A stretch of DNA of 64,000 nt from Toxonevra muliebris. Taxonomy: Eukaryota > Arthropoda > Insecta > Diptera > Pallopteridae. The stretch spans positions 139,890,998 to 139,954,997 of the forward strand of contig OY829326.1 of assembly GCA_963691655.1 (NCBI GenBank). Reading direction: 5' to 3'. This document shows, piece by piece, positions 12,028 to 24,394 of this stretch. The notes under the pieces were generated by a model. It did no database searches, was not told where the DNA came from, and was given only the letters and a program-made list of their open reading frames with translations. A program made the position numbers and the translations under genes. Position 1 is the stretch's first letter. Every line of letters begins with the position of its first letter.

Positions 12028-12700
12028 TTATATTTTGTAGTTGTAGTTCCAAACTATAAATATTTTAAAATTTTTCATATTAGCGTAGTATCTAAAATTG
12101 GGCCTTAAAATTTGTTGCATCGATATCAGAGCAAATTTTGTTAACAGAGCAAGTTTTGTTACTCCGATATTAATGGAAAGTTTGGTATCTGAAATTGGGG
12201 TTCCAAGTGTAGCTACTCGAAGTTACAACAGAAGTGTTCGTATCTAAAACTGAGGCTTCAGTTGTCGTTTTGCTATCAGTAGAATTGGTGGTGCCTATTA
12301 CTAAATTTCTGCTATTGTTTCGTTATTAACAGGGCTTGCGGTATCTTTCAAAATGTAGAAAAAAGGAAGCTGTTTATCTATTACTATATTGGCACTTAGT
12401 AGAGGGGTAGAAGAATTTCTTTGTTTAAAGATTTAGATATCGAAGGAGGCCATAACCTCAATAGCGCATTTGATCTTAGCACAGATAAATATGAATTTCA
12501 CCAGAAATTGGAAGTATGTATTTGATTATTTATACATAGTTTTCCCAACTATCGAAATTGATATTTGAGTGATGTGAATTCCAACATTTTCTATTGTAAT
12601 AGCTCAAACTTTTGACAAAATCAAAACCTTAGCGCTACCACGTCGACGTTAAGATATTAGATCCTATCCGAATCAATTTTTATAAGGGTTTAAAATACCT
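12028..12700. repeat. diverged repeat with GTATCTAAAATTGGG-like words
   Basis: Loose recurrences of a GTATCTAAAATTGGGCTT-like word appear near 12086, 12182 and 12238, with related words about TCGATATCAGAGC and ACTCCGATATTA between them. The spacing is irregular (about 96 and 56 bases). It looks like another decayed repeat block, weaker than the others listed. Confidence 0.35.
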
Positions 12701-14975
12701 TGGTTTCTTCTAGGTATAACATTTTCCATTTACCTTCCAATTGAAGGCACTAACTTCCAGGGCTTTAATTTTAAACTACAAAGTACTATCAACGATTGTC
12801 TCAACACTGATTTTTAGAACCCGATTAGAATTAATTTTACGCTTTTTTTTGAATTTGAATTCTGCATATTTTAAAGTCATGCATTTCACCTTCACAAGTG
12901 TTCCAAAAATATGGCAACACTAATACCTAAATACAACTGTGCGTTTGCAACATGTTGCAATAAAGAAGAACATAAACGTGCAACTCGCACTATAGATAGC
13001 AGTGACAGCGACAATGGCAATGATGACGACGACGACGATGAAGAGAAGAATGACCATTGCAATAAGCAGCAGTTACTGCAATAATATTGCATGCAAACGT
13101 AACATTTGTATACATAAACATACATTAGACTGTATGTGTGTGTGTGTGTGTGTGTGCGAGTCGGAATATACAGAGGCAAGTAAGTAGTATTCAGCTTGAC
13201 CACCATGAAGCCTGAAAAGGTGAAGAAAATGTACCCACTGCATGCGATCTCACAATATTGAGCGGCGGCGACGGCGGCGGCGGTGGCGAGTGAGTAACAC
13301 TGATAAAATTTTGTTTTTATTTTTTACACTCAACTGTTCCGGGCGACATTAGCGCCCTCCAAAAAGCAAAAACAAAAAAAAGCAGAAGAGCCAGTATTTG
13401 TATTGAAGTGTGAGTGTGTGTGTGTGTGTGTGCGTCGGCATTTTTAAAAGCGACTTTCGGTAGCTGCTAGACTTGGACATTAATCGATAACACTTGAGTA
13501 TATTTTCATGTTTCGAGGCGAGCCATTAAGCGAGATTGTCGTCATCGTCGTCGTCATCAACGTTGTTGTCGTTGTGATCGTCCACCAGCAGTAAGCAATG
13601 TTTATTGTTGCCACTGCTGCTGGAACAGCGCGAAAGAGGTTGTATTTATGTATATAAGAAAAAAAAAATGGGTCGCTTTGCGGAAGCCGTCGGTATTCTA
13701 AAACGATGATTGCAATGCGATCAAGCGGGTGCGATTGTCGCACACACACACACACACATACACACTGTAAAAAAAAAACAGAGGTGCTTAATGAAAATTT
13801 TTGCAGAAAGATCACTTTGGTGCTAATGATAGCACATTTACTACATATATGTGTGTACGGACATCTATACTGTATGTATGTATGTATGTATATATGTATG
13901 AATGTATGTATGTATGTATGTATTAAATAATGTTTATTTGTTTGTTTGTTTGTAAGCCTGCAGCTTCTGTTGGAATGCAGTCAATTATTTTAGGACAAAT
14001 TTATTTGCGCGCGATCGCCGCTCATCGCTTGCATCTGCTCATTTTTTATTCTTATTTACTTGCATTAAGAATTCGCTAAATGAATTTGAACAGTGAGTTG
14101 AGCTGAGCAGAGTAACTTTAAGCTGCACAAGTGTTAACAACAAACGGTAAAGGTATACAGCAATAGCTGGAGTGACAGCAAAGGCAACGTAAGTTTTGGC
14201 CTTAAAAGAAAAGGTGCCAGTATCAGTAGCTCAAGCTAAGAGAAAAATTGTGCCGCCACAGTGTAACAGATTTTAATTATTTGAAGTAAAATATGAAAGC
14301 TTGCAAAATAATTATTCAGTTGTAATGACGATTTCAAGTAATACAGAACTTCAAAATTCATACCTGGTCCAAGACATAATCTAAAACAAAATAAAAGTAA
14401 GCGGGGTATATTAATGATGTGATGGAAATTTTCCATTTGATTTGAAAATTGAACTAAAGATAAATTTTACATTCAAAGTTTTCGAGAAAAGTTGGTTCGA
14501 AAATGACCAAAACTTTTATTGTCTAAAACTTTATATAGTAGAAGACTTCAGTAAACATTCGGGAGTTGTTTGATAATTGTGGTTTTCGAGAGATGGTGCC
14601 ACATTCAGCAACTCAAGCCAATATCTGTTGTTATATTAGTCATCGATACGAGAGATTTGAGGTAACTCCTCACAGTCGAATTAGGCCGTCCAATTAGAGG
14701 CTTTTCAAAATTGAGCTTCATTTAAATTTTCTTGAAGAAAAATGGATTGGATCACCAACGGTATGAGGCACTCTTAGGTTGAAATAAGAAATTTTTTTTG
14801 AAAACGGACGACATCAGTTAACAGAGACACGCGCATCTGCCATGCAAATTGCAAATAAAATACTTAAGTGGCTGTAAAAATTGTTTCTGCGGAGATATCA
14901 AAATTAAAGTTTTCCCATGGTCGTTTGAATAAATATAGAAGCTGAAATTATGCGACAGGTTGTAGGAGTACATGG
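12701..14975. other. non-coding DNA dense in microsatellites
   Basis: No gene recognised. Simple repeats: GAC/GAT triplets at 13016-13045, (GT)n at 13135-13156, GGC triplets at 13262-13290, (GT)n at 13414-13432, (CA)n at 13740-13758, (TATG)n at 13871-13922 and (TTTG)n at 13934-13952. Open frames here are rich in Thr-His, Ser or Cys-Val runs because they translate these tracts. Confidence 0.55.
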
Positions 14976-14980
14976 AGAGG

Positions 14981-15862
14981 CCAACAGGTCTATCTGACCG
15001 GTAGTTTGGTTTTCGCAAGGGGCGGTCTACATTGGATGCGATCTAAACTATTAGGGAAGTAACGAGCGGCAGTCGAAAATACTGCCCAATTGTAACGCTG
15101 GATGTGCCATTGTATCTACGGCGTATTATCGGTAGTTACTTCAGCAACAGGCGACTCCTATATGGCACAGATGATGGGGTTAAGGAGTATAAGGTAACAG
15201 ATGGCGTACCACAGGACTCTGTACTGGGGCCAACAATATGGAACGCGATGTACGACGGCGTTCTCAAACTGAACCTCACTGCAGGCACAACGCTAGTAGG
15301 ATACGCAGATGATATTACGACGTTGGTGGCAGCAACGAAGAGATTGGAAGATTTGCAGTTAGTCTGCAGTAATGTGATTTGCAGAGTGTGACGGTGGTTA
15401 AATGCGGCGGAATTGGAGTTGGCAGCCCAAAACGAAAGTTGTGCTTTTGAGAAAAGAGAGCAGATGGAGGTGAGTGTGGGAGAGCACACCATAATATTTA
15501 AACCTCACGTCTGATATCTAGGAAAATCTTGCAGCAAAGCGGCAAAAATAAACGGCGCACTAACGCGTATAATTCCAAACGTTGGAGAGCCTGACGCGAA
15601 TAGAAAGCAGCTTTCGTCCACCGTGATGCACTTTGTGGTGTTATATGTAGCACCCATTTGGGCAGGTGCAAAGAAGTCGCACGTCAAGGAGATGCTAGCC
15701 GTCCAGAGACTAAGCGCATTGTAGGTGCCCAGTGCTTTCCGAACTGTATCGCAAGACACGATACGTGCTACAGCGGGAAAGCTGCCCATAGACATATGTA
15801 CATGCTACAGAACTCAAGAGACTTTATAATTAAGCAAGAGAAAAATCTACGGGTATAATAAA
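14981..15862 (+). pseudogene. LINE reverse transcriptase pseudogene (YADD)
   Basis: In one frame the sequence reads LSDR*FGFRKGRSTLDAI*TIREVTSG...CPIVTLDV, then PLYLRRIIGSYFSNRRL, VPQDSVLGPTIWNAMYDGVL and VGYADDITTLV, which are fingers and palm motifs of a non-LTR RT. YADD supplies the two catalytic aspartates. Between LDV and PLYLRR about 25 residues found in relatives are missing, yet the frame is kept, so an in-frame deletion is inferred. Stops occur at positions where relatives have Gln or Arg (TAG, TAA, TGA), with further stops near 15389, 15512 and 15721. The downstream thumb region stays readable to about 15862. The protein would have copied element RNA into DNA at the target site; this copy is inactive. 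Confidence 0.85.
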
Positions 15863-15879
15863 AATGAAGGAACGTTAAC

Positions 15880-16275
15880 GATGTATATCGGAGTGGCAGC
15901 AGAAGGACGATGTACGTGTACGCTAATTCCCGACATTGCGAATTGGTATCAACGCAGGTACGGGGATGTAGATTTTTACATCACGCAGGTACGGGGATGT
16001 AGGTTTTTACATCACGCAGCTGCAAAGCGGCTATGGGTGTTTCAAGGAGTACCTGCATAGATTCGGACATGACGATGACCTATACTGTCCAACATGTCCG
16101 AATGAAAATGAAAACCCGAGGCATGTGCTATTTGATTGCGCACGCTTCGAAAACGAGAGGGAGGAGCTGAAGCAAGCCTTTGGCAGGACGTCAACACAGG
16201 AAAATTTTACCACACAGATGAGCGTTTCGGTGGAAAAATGTAAAACGACATGCACATTGGTGGACTATGATTAAG
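15880..16275 (+). pseudogene. LINE C-terminal zinc-knuckle region, frameshifted
   Basis: The expected peptide is read in pieces: LIPDIANWYQRRYGDVDFYI, then FKEYLHRFGHDDDLYCPTC, then PRHVLFDCARFENEREELK. The CPTC...H...C spacing (Cys-x2-Cys-x8-His-x4-Cys) is the C-terminal knuckle typical of R1-type ORF2. A 31-bp perfect-length tandem duplication (15952-15982 and 15983-16013, one mismatch) interrupts the frame because 31 is not a multiple of three. The homologous copy at 60060 has only one unit, so the duplication is private to this copy. Confidence 0.8.
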
Positions 16276-16499
16276 CTACGCGCCACTGAAAAAAAGAAGG
16301 AAAAAAGAACAGCAGCAACAGATCGAGAACTGAATTGCTAGATGCACCCCCGCGAAACAATACCTACGAGTAGTCACGCGGTTAGAGTGGGAGGTGACCA
16401 AGAAAGTTGTTTTAGTCGGTAGGAATCCGACATAACCGTAGAACAGGAATTCTTCGGTATCTATGAAGATTTTCACCTTCCAACGAACAAAAAAAATTG

Positions 16500-17000
16500 T
16501 CATACTCTGAACCGAGTTTCAAGGTATTTTCTTTCCATTAACAATAAAAAAATTTCAATCAAATTCCTAAAATTTTCGGTGGTTGTCTCATCTAGTGTCG
16601 ATTTCTTTCACATATTCATACAATATAAACTACCCTGAACCTTTTCCACGTTGTCATATTTTATTCCGTATTTCAAACAATTTTCGTTACTTTTCCATTA
16701 TCGAAATTCAGATCTAGCGAATAACCTTAAAACTTTTTGTGTTTGCATCATTTTTCGCCAATTTCTTTCTCATTTTCATACTATGTGAGTTTCCTGAAAT
16801 TTCTCCAGGGTTGTCATACTTATGATATTTCGAGCTAGCTCAATCTGCCGGTAAAGAGCTATAGCTTAAAAAGGTTGTCAGAAATCATACCTTTCATGGG
16901 CTTCAAATTTTTTTTACTGGCCCTCAAACCTAGAATTTATTTTTCTAACTTTATTTATACCGCTCTGGCTTAAAAAGTTTTTCTCAATATATGACTTCAC
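16500..17000. repeat. diverged direct repeat, ~160-bp spacing
   Basis: A stretch beginning GTCGATTTCTTTC (about 16597) and running through CATACAATATA...CCTGAA...GTTGTCATA is repeated with many changes from about 16757 (CGCCAATTTCTTTC ... GTTGTCATA). The offset is 160 bases. No coding capacity; it may be two units of an old tandem repeat. Confidence 0.5.
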
Positions 17001-19533
17001 TTGCTCTACTTCCACATCCTCTTTAACTTATTTGGATTTTGTTATGGCTGGTGAAAACGATCAGCTCCGCAACAATATTTTAATTGAAACGAATGCTGCT
17101 TTGACATTAAGTGACAATAAATTAATCGAAAAACATACACACAGTGTAGCTGCTGTATATATTTAGCTATAGATAGCGTAGGTGCTGCATCAATTTGAAG
17201 TAATCTTTCTCTCCAACCACCACCGCTATCATCTCTACCGATGATGCTGATGATGATGGTTCATTAACGCACAACAACATGAGTGCGTACAGTAGTCACT
17301 TTAAACTCTATAGATATTATATTTTGTGTTGAAACTTAAATGAGAGAAAAAAAAAACACCATTCAAAAGTAAACTGAATGTGATACTTTTGTTTTTGTGC
17401 TTCGTTATGAATGAATGAATGAAATGTAGACAAAAAAGAAGTAATTTTTTGAATAAATTTATTGAATTTAAATTTAAGAGCAGCACAGGCAAAGTAGAAT
17501 ATGTAATGAAAAAAAAAAATAAAAATAAATAAATAAAAAAAGAAGATGCTGCCTCAGTTGAAATCCAACATTATGTAAATTAGCATGAGAACAGCACCTC
17601 ACACTATCACCAATACAAACACAAACATATATACGTGCATACACTACTACCAATATCATCACAGTCACAATCACAACCTGTGCCTGGGAATTGTTAGTTG
17701 GATGGTTGGTGGTGATGTTGGTGACACTATAAAAAATCACTTAAGATAAGCAAATGTCAGGCTGAAATTTAAATATAAAAACAACAACGGAAAAAAATAC
17801 AAATATTATTATGGAGCAGTCAGCTGCAGAGTGAAAGCAGTTTGACAACCCCAACCAAACCCATAACTAAAACAGTAGCAGTAGTAGAATTGCTACTACT
17901 ATAACATATCTACTACAGAATTTAGTAGTTTTTGCTAATGAGCGGATGTAAAATCAATTTTTGAACGAATTGTTTTTTGTTTTTCTTTTTTTTTTTCTTT
18001 TTTTTCTTCTGTGTTTTTCATTGTTTTGTTAATGGAATTTTTAATCGATCGATCAAGGCATATGCAAATTTATTTTGAGAAGAAGTTGAAGAAGCAACAA
18101 CTGCAGGAGCAGTAGTAGTAGCGATCATATATACCTACATAGTTGTTCAAGTAAAATGACTGACTGACAAGTATCATTAACATTATCAAAAGACAAAATA
18201 ATCAAACAAGAACTTGTAAGTAGCGGAAGACAAAGGAAAACGACAGACAGACATCATTTTTAATGTCATCTTTAATTTGGGATTAACACGATTATTGAAT
18301 TTATATTTTATTAATTTTTATTAAGTAATTTTTTATGATGGTTTTTGTTTTTGTAAAGCAAGTTTCATTGTTGTTGCTTCTTTGTCAAATATTTAACAAA
18401 GAAAACACAAATCTATTTAATTGTCATTCCACTGCACATTTGTTAATTTTGTATTTATTTTGATTGATTTATGCGCATTGGTCTTTCAATCAAAAATAAA
18501 ATCAAAAAAATCAATCAAAAAATGTAGAAAAAAGAAGAAGAAAAATTTGACTACATGAGCGCACTTCATTTGCCTATAAATTTGTTAATTTTTTATAAAT
18601 TTTTTTTTTTGTATTTATATTAAATTTTATACAACATTTGTGTGCTACAGTCTCTGACAAACGGATTTCCGCTGATTCAAGTGTAGTGCGGTGAGTTTCA
18701 ACGGATATGTCAAAATATTTATACACAACATTTTGATTGTCTGTTAAAATTTAACTATTGTCTTCAATATCTTTTAAATTAAGTTAATCAGTATTTAATT
18801 TTTGACAAATTTGGTCAATATTTCCGTCTGTCTATTTTTGGGAATGTTCTTTTTAATTTTCTTGTCATATATGGTAAAATGTTTTTCAACTTTTTTTGTG
18901 ACACTATTTTAAATGTTTTGTAATTAACACCAAATGGCGACGGATGTTGGCGTTAGTTATAAAACAAATCCTGAATAATAATTAAGTTTAATAAGAAATA
19001 GAAATAGTTAAACCAAAATAGAACAAACTTGAAATATTTAGTGTTGGCGCCGTTCTTCAAGAAAGATTCGCTCTAAGAAGAATATTTATGTGAAACAATT
19101 TTTTTTTTTAATATTTTATTAAGAAAATATATTCTTATTCAGGTTTTGATTATATGTAATAGTGCAAGTTTGTCAACATTTTCAAATGCAAACTCACAAT
19201 TTTTCTATCACCTCGAGCTTTGTGGAAATCTTTTCAAATTACATTAGCAAAAAATTATCGCGCAGAACTTCAAAGGCAAATGCGGCTCCATTTAACGCTG
19301 TCTATATTATGTCGATTAATTTTTCAAGTACTGAGTACCAACTTTTTATACTAGATACTTTCATATGAGTATTTACTTGAAATTGAGAAAATTACATTGC
19401 GAATAATGCCCAAGTTATTTGTTCAGAAATAAGAATTTTTGAAGTGAAAAATCTTTATTCATTGTAAGGTAAGAATATTTGATAGCGAAATTCACGTCGA
19501 AAAAGAAAAAAAAAAACTAAAACTCATTAACCT
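17001..19533. other. AT-rich non-coding DNA
   Basis: No gene recognised. Simple repeats include GAT triplets near 17238-17258, GAATGAAT near 17410, A/AAAT runs near 17510-17540, T-runs near 17985 and 18600, and short GTAGTAG/CTACTAC inverted words near 17875-17910. Confidence 0.5.
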
Positions 19534-19613
19534 GTTTGAAATTGACATGAACTTAAGTCATGACTTTGAAAATTTTAACCGCTAGATTTAATTTTCATAG
19601 TCTACTAAAAAAA
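19534..19613 (+). repeat. solo fragment of the 486-bp unit
   Basis: Positions 19534-19613 match part of the 486-bp array unit (compare 25136-25211): TTGACATGAACTTAAGTCAT, then GACTTTGAAAATT, CTAGATTTAATTTTCATAGT and CTAAAAA...ACTATC. A few substitutions and small indels separate them. It lies immediately upstream of repeat A copy 2, 5.5 kb from the array, so part of the unit exists as a dispersed repeat independent of the array. Confidence 0.8.
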
Positions 19614-19632
19614 AAACTATCGATAAAATGAG

Positions 19633-20445
19633 TACCTTCTGCACTCGTCACATGATGTGATAGCATACTTTACGTATTACTTTTTCTTTACTTCTTTATA
19701 AAAGTTTTCGTTTTTCTATTCCGAAAAGTACAAAATCCATGTGTTTTATTTTAATCTTTCATATTCCAATACCAACACATTTTCTTTGCTTTTTGCACGT
19801 CTTCATCACCTACTGTTATTTTACAATTTCAATTAAGTAAGAATAAACTAAAATAGACTATATAATAAAAAATATAATAAATAAAAACTAGTTTTATTTA
19901 TTGAATTATAAGTATATTCCACAACTATTTTTGATATATAAATTATGTGTTGCATACTTTTGGGCTTGTTCTTTTCTAGTTTTAAAATTAAAAATCCACC
20001 TTTCTCAATCTGTTTATACTAATAATAAGACAGCATACTTTCGGAGTGCAATTCACCACTCATCACCGAGTGGTACGAAAGTTTAACTTGCTAAACACAA
20101 TATCCACAATAATAAATAATAAAAGTGCGGTATACTTTTAGGGTCCTATTTTGAATACTAAAAAATTACACCTTAATCTGTTTATACTAATTAAAAGACA
20201 GCATACTTACGATGTGCAATTTACCACCCTTCATCTAGCGGTACTAAAGTTTAACATAGCCGGCACTATATTTACAGACAAAATAATAAATGTGCGTTAT
20301 ACTTTTAGGGTCCTATTTTTAATATTAAAAATTCACCTATCTTAATTAGTTTATTCTAATAACAAAATAGCATACTTTTGGAGTGCAATTCACCACCCTT
20401 CACCTGTAGGTAAGAAAGTTTAATATAACCGCCACTACTTTTAGT
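19633..20445 (+). repeat. dispersed repeat A, copy 2 with three ~169-bp subunits
   Basis: The left part (from CTGCACTCGTCACATGATGT) corresponds to 3878-4143. It passes straight through TTTTTGATATATAAATTATG, the empty version of the mariner site, into three tandem subunits of 168-169 bp. The conserved GTGCAATT word falls at 20046, 20214 and 20383. Each subunit carries CATACTT, CACCAC(C)CTTC, GGTA(C)GAAAG and CACTATATTTAC-like words. No coding capacity. Confidence 0.8.
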
Positions 20446-23019
20446 TATTTATTTATACATACACTAATAAACAATGTTTTTTATTCAATAGTGTAATACC
20501 CAATTAAACAGTTGAAGAAAACGACAACTTTCTTCCTTTGATTGTAGAAAATCATGTAGAGTTTAAATAAGTAAATGTTTTTTGAATTGCTTACTAAAAA
20601 ATTAATTCTTTATCATAAGTATATTCACGTTTTACACTATGTGAACTTGGTCTATCTGTATATAAACAAATAAAAGTTTAGATATAAACGATTGCTGATG
20701 CATTAACATTAAATGACAACAAAAATCAATGCAAAAAATATTGATGAGAATTTCGATTCTGTTTGTTGATGTTTTTGCTTTTAGTTTTTCTCAGACTCTA
20801 CTCTGCGGCTGTTGTCGTTATATTTAGTTGGCAATTTTTACTACGCCATTCTTTAAACAGGGAAAATATCATTTTGGTGGCGTCAGTGTTATTGTTTTGT
20901 GATACTTCTTCACTGACTTCCAACTTCGCTTCCACACTTGAACATTTTAGTAGTTTCTTCTGCTTTAATGTGAATTTTGCTTGAATTTATTGCACGTAAA
21001 TTTTATAATAATTTTTTTGTTTCAGCTTATACTCATGCTCCTTGCTACCTTTATATGCCACACACTGTTTGGCTTGGTGGTAGTGGCAGGCAGGCAGGCA
21101 GCCAGGTAGTAATAGTTATCAAATACTGCAGCAATAGTTAGTTGCAGTTGCATTTAAAGAAACCCGAGCAGCAGCAGCAGCAGCAGCAACAACAACAGAC
21201 GACGACAAGCATAAATGTGGTCATCAAATGAATTTGCCACTTTATTGCCAACTTCACTTTGGCGGCAAAGACATTAACGCAATTTTATTACAATGATTAT
21301 GTGTATGCATTTATACACACGCACATATGTACATTTATGCGTGTGTTGGTATATGTGTGTGTGTATTTTTGTATATGTGTTGGTTGCTTGCATGAAATGG
21401 ATATTGCTGAGAATCAACAAACATATCAAAGGGATAATTTCTTTGAATTTTGACCCTACTAAAATTATCTCAGGGCAAAAGTAAAAAAAAAACTTAGTAT
21501 ATGTAATTAAATGAAAATTAATTAAAAATTTCAACATCGATTAAGAGTTTTTGGATTTTTATTTGCAATCATTGAAATAAAATTTTAAGTTACTTAATGC
21601 GATTAAATTAATATTTATTAGTATTCTTTGAATACGAGGATGTGTTGAGAAGATAAGCATTATGTGAAGATTTGATCTATAGATCATGAAGGAAGCAATG
21701 AGAAATCTTCAGATTCTTAATTTTGAAATTTTAAATACCGAAACAGCAGGGAAACAATAAAAATTTCCAATTTTCAGAGATGGTTGATTAGTACATAGAA
21801 AAAATAAAAAAAATACTTTATCATTATTTTTAAGAGTTAGTTCCGAAAACAGCACATCTTGGATTCAATGATATCAGTAAAAAGTGTGGATCTTAATATG
21901 AAAATAAAAACAATAAACTTTGTAACGATAAAGTAAAACTTTTTAGGAATTTGTGGTGGTATGAATAGTTAAAGTTTAATCCCATTGAGGAACTGAAAGG
22001 TAAAACCTTTGAATCTATCTAGGGAAATTATTCTTCATAAGCAAAAACACAATATATTTTTTCTAACTTAACTAATAATAAGCTCAAGTCACAAGTTTTC
22101 GGATATTTTATATAAAAACAATTATATATTCAATGTTTTCTATACAGCTTGAATGATATTCTAATTTTAGCATTTATAATATATTTGAGCTAATTTTTAA
22201 TATAATAACAAAGCTAAACTCAGAAGCAGACGACATTCTCTTTGAGGTTATTTTTAAAAATACTATAAAAAATATTAATTATACACCTTTCTGAAATGTC
22301 ACATGGGTGTTATATGTTTTAGGTATTATATTTTCACTAATTGACTTTTTTATAGTTTGTGGTTTTGAAAACAAAGAGTGAAATAAATAAAAAAAAAAAA
22401 TATATTTAATGTAAATCACAACACTTTGCTTAATCAAAAATCAAATTTAGATAAAAAGAGTTAATATTTGCATTAGCGGTATTTTTCTTTTTGCTACCAA
22501 ATATGTAATCACACGCAACATATGAATATGGTCACAAAGTTTAAGTATGGGAATGGTCAAAAGCAATAGCCAGCACCAGCAGCAAAGCCTTTGTGGGTAG
22601 TAGAAACAGCAACAACCGACGCTTTATTTTAATTAAACAAATCACATAAATATGGTGCGAACACACAAAATATCTATATATTTACATACATACGTACTCG
22701 TTAACGAAAAAGAAGCTCAAATAAACAAAAACAAATTAAAAATTAATGCAAATAAATGTGGTGAAGTATAGAAATGAAAGAGGAGATGAAGGAGAAGGTG
22801 GTTAGAATAAATAAATGTATGAGTGTGTGTATTAATGTGGAAGTTGTAATTAAGTGTGTGTGCTTAGAAAGCAAAACGCCTTAAAATTTAGTTTAAAAAT
22901 TTAAGAATAGTTAGTAACAAAAAAAAATAAAAAAAATACTAATAAAAAATAGTTAAAATTATAAAAACGCTAATGATGAAGTATGATAATTGTATGCATG
23001 TATGTAGATAGTTGTTGTT
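20446..23019. other. AT-rich DNA with (CAG)n and CA/GT tracts
   Basis: No gene recognised. A (CAG)n run at 21168-21188 followed by CAACAACAA, GGCA repeats at 21088-21100 and GT-rich tracts near 21340-21385. The rest, especially 21480-22440, is featureless AT-rich sequence. Confidence 0.5.
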
Positions 23020-24050
23020 GTTCATTTTTTTCATTAATGATATTAGTTCTTGTTTTCCCTCAGTGAAACATCTGCTTTATGCCGATGACCTCAAGATATA
23101 CTCTATCATTAAATGTCCTTTAGATTCTCACATTCTTCAATCTGAATTCGATAATGTTTATGCTTGGTGTAGCAAAAAATCCCTGTCTTTGAATATTAAT
23201 AAATATTTGCATATGGTTTTCTCCAAATCACATACTTTACTGTCCACATCCTATCGCATTGCTGACACTTTGCTAGAAACTGTTGATGAAATTTCTGATT
23301 TAGGAGTAATTTTTGACACTAAACTTACTTTTGTTAATCATATAAACACTACAATTTCTAAGTCCTATTCAATGTTGGCTTTTGTCTGACGTAACAGTCA
23401 AGAGTTTTCAGACCCTTATACGCTTAAGCTTCTTTACACCTCTTTCGTACGCTCCAAATTAGAATATGCTGCTTTTATTTGGAGGCTATATCACGCTTGT
23501 CACATTGTTCGTCTTGAACGCGTTCAAAAGGTTTTTAAGCGTTCTGCTGTTCGTTCCTTGAATTTTTCGGAACCAATTCCTTCATATGCCTCTCGTTGCT
23601 TGCTTTTAGATTTAAAATCGTTGCATAGTAGAAGGTCAGCCCTGTCTGTGTCATTCATTCAGGATGTCACAAATGGTGCCGTTAACTGTCCCTCCCGACC
23701 TTCTCGAGCGAGTTACTTTTAATGTCCCGGCTAGAAGTCTTCGACATTTTGACATTTTTTACATTGGCCACTATAGAACTAAATATGCTTTAAATTCTCC
23801 AATCGCGAGGGCTTTAATTCAGCTCAACTTTATCGCACAATCGTCTGATATTGATTTTGCTAGTTCTAAATCTACTTTTAAAGCTATTCTTAACACCAGC
23901 TCCCTGTAATTAGTATTTTGTTGACTTATGTATATCTAACCCCTTAATATCTATTTCTGTTTTTTATTCTGTAAGAATTTTAGTTTGTCAGAATTTTAGT
24001 CTGTAAGAATTTTGTATTCGTAGCCTAAGTTATAAAATAAATAAATAAAT
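23020..24050 (+). mobile_element. 5'-truncated Jockey/CR1-like LINE
   Basis: The similarity starts abruptly inside the RT palm (FINDISSCF...) and proceeds to the end of ORF2, then through about 130 bases of 3' UTR with three GTAAGAATTTTAGT-like words, ending in an A-rich AAATAAATAAATAAA tail at about 24035-24050. Abrupt 5' truncation plus a simple A-rich tail is the classic form of a LINE insertion. Target-site duplications were not resolved. Confidence 0.85.
23027..23909 (+). pseudogene. Jockey/CR1-like reverse transcriptase, C-terminal half
   Basis: The N-terminal part reads FINDISSCFP...HLLYADDLKIYS, in which YADD is the catalytic pair, then the thumb: AWCSKKSLSLNINK, ISDLGVIFDTKLTF, HINTTISKSYSMLAFV. 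A TGA at 23387-23389 stops it where relatives have Arg or Lys, but the same frame continues with DPYTLKLLYTSFVRSKLEYA, FIWRLYHACHIVRLERVQK and LNFSEPIPSYASRCLLL. A frameshift near 23670 leads into the final segment (CPSRPSRASYF in one frame, VPPDLLERVTFNVPARSLR in the other) and the terminal stop near 23908. No RNase H domain follows, which fits the Jockey/CR1 group rather than the I group. Only two or three lesions are visible, so this is one of the younger LINE copies here. Confidence 0.88.
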
Positions 24051-24394
24051 TGATACTATATAGTATAAATTCTACTTTTAGCATTTTTATTACATTATCT
24101 CAACTGTTATTTTATTACATATATCAGGACGCACGCACTCCGAGACTGACACCGAATGGGAAATGAGTTGAATCGAAAATAACGAAATCAGGCGTGGTAT
24201 CTATCAGGGGTAACAAAAGAGTCAGTCAGGAATTAGTTTTGAACATTTTCTTTGAAGAAATATTTTAAAATTTTAATAGTCCTTTAGCTTCGGATTGGTC
24301 GGTTCCTTGTTGAACTAATCTAATTCGTTTTGAAAAAATTTTCAGTTTAAATTTTCTTTTTATTTTGTTGTCCCATTTAACAAAAAAGAAACAA
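24051..24394. other. non-coding spacer
   Basis: About 340 bases with no recognised element; a moderately GC-richer patch lies at 24125-24235. Confidence 0.4.

Larger units (their letters stand above)
14981..16420 (+). mobile_element. R1-like non-LTR retrotransposon, broken, 3' portion
   Basis: The unit carries reverse-transcriptase motifs, a thumb/connection region and a terminal Cys-Cys-His-Cys knuckle in collinear order, then about 170 bp of 3' untranslated-like sequence. The order and the wording (for example the RT tail ...GEPDANRKQLSSTV...LYVAPIWAGAKK) fit the R1-type lineage of insect LINEs. The 5' half is absent. A second 3'-end copy of the same family lies at 59985-60415. End points and target-site duplications could not be fixed. 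Confidence 0.8.

Noticed and set aside
15136..15492. Minus-strand open frame of 118 codons
   Set aside because: It lies opposite the clear plus-strand reverse transcriptase with YADD box and has no similarity of its own.
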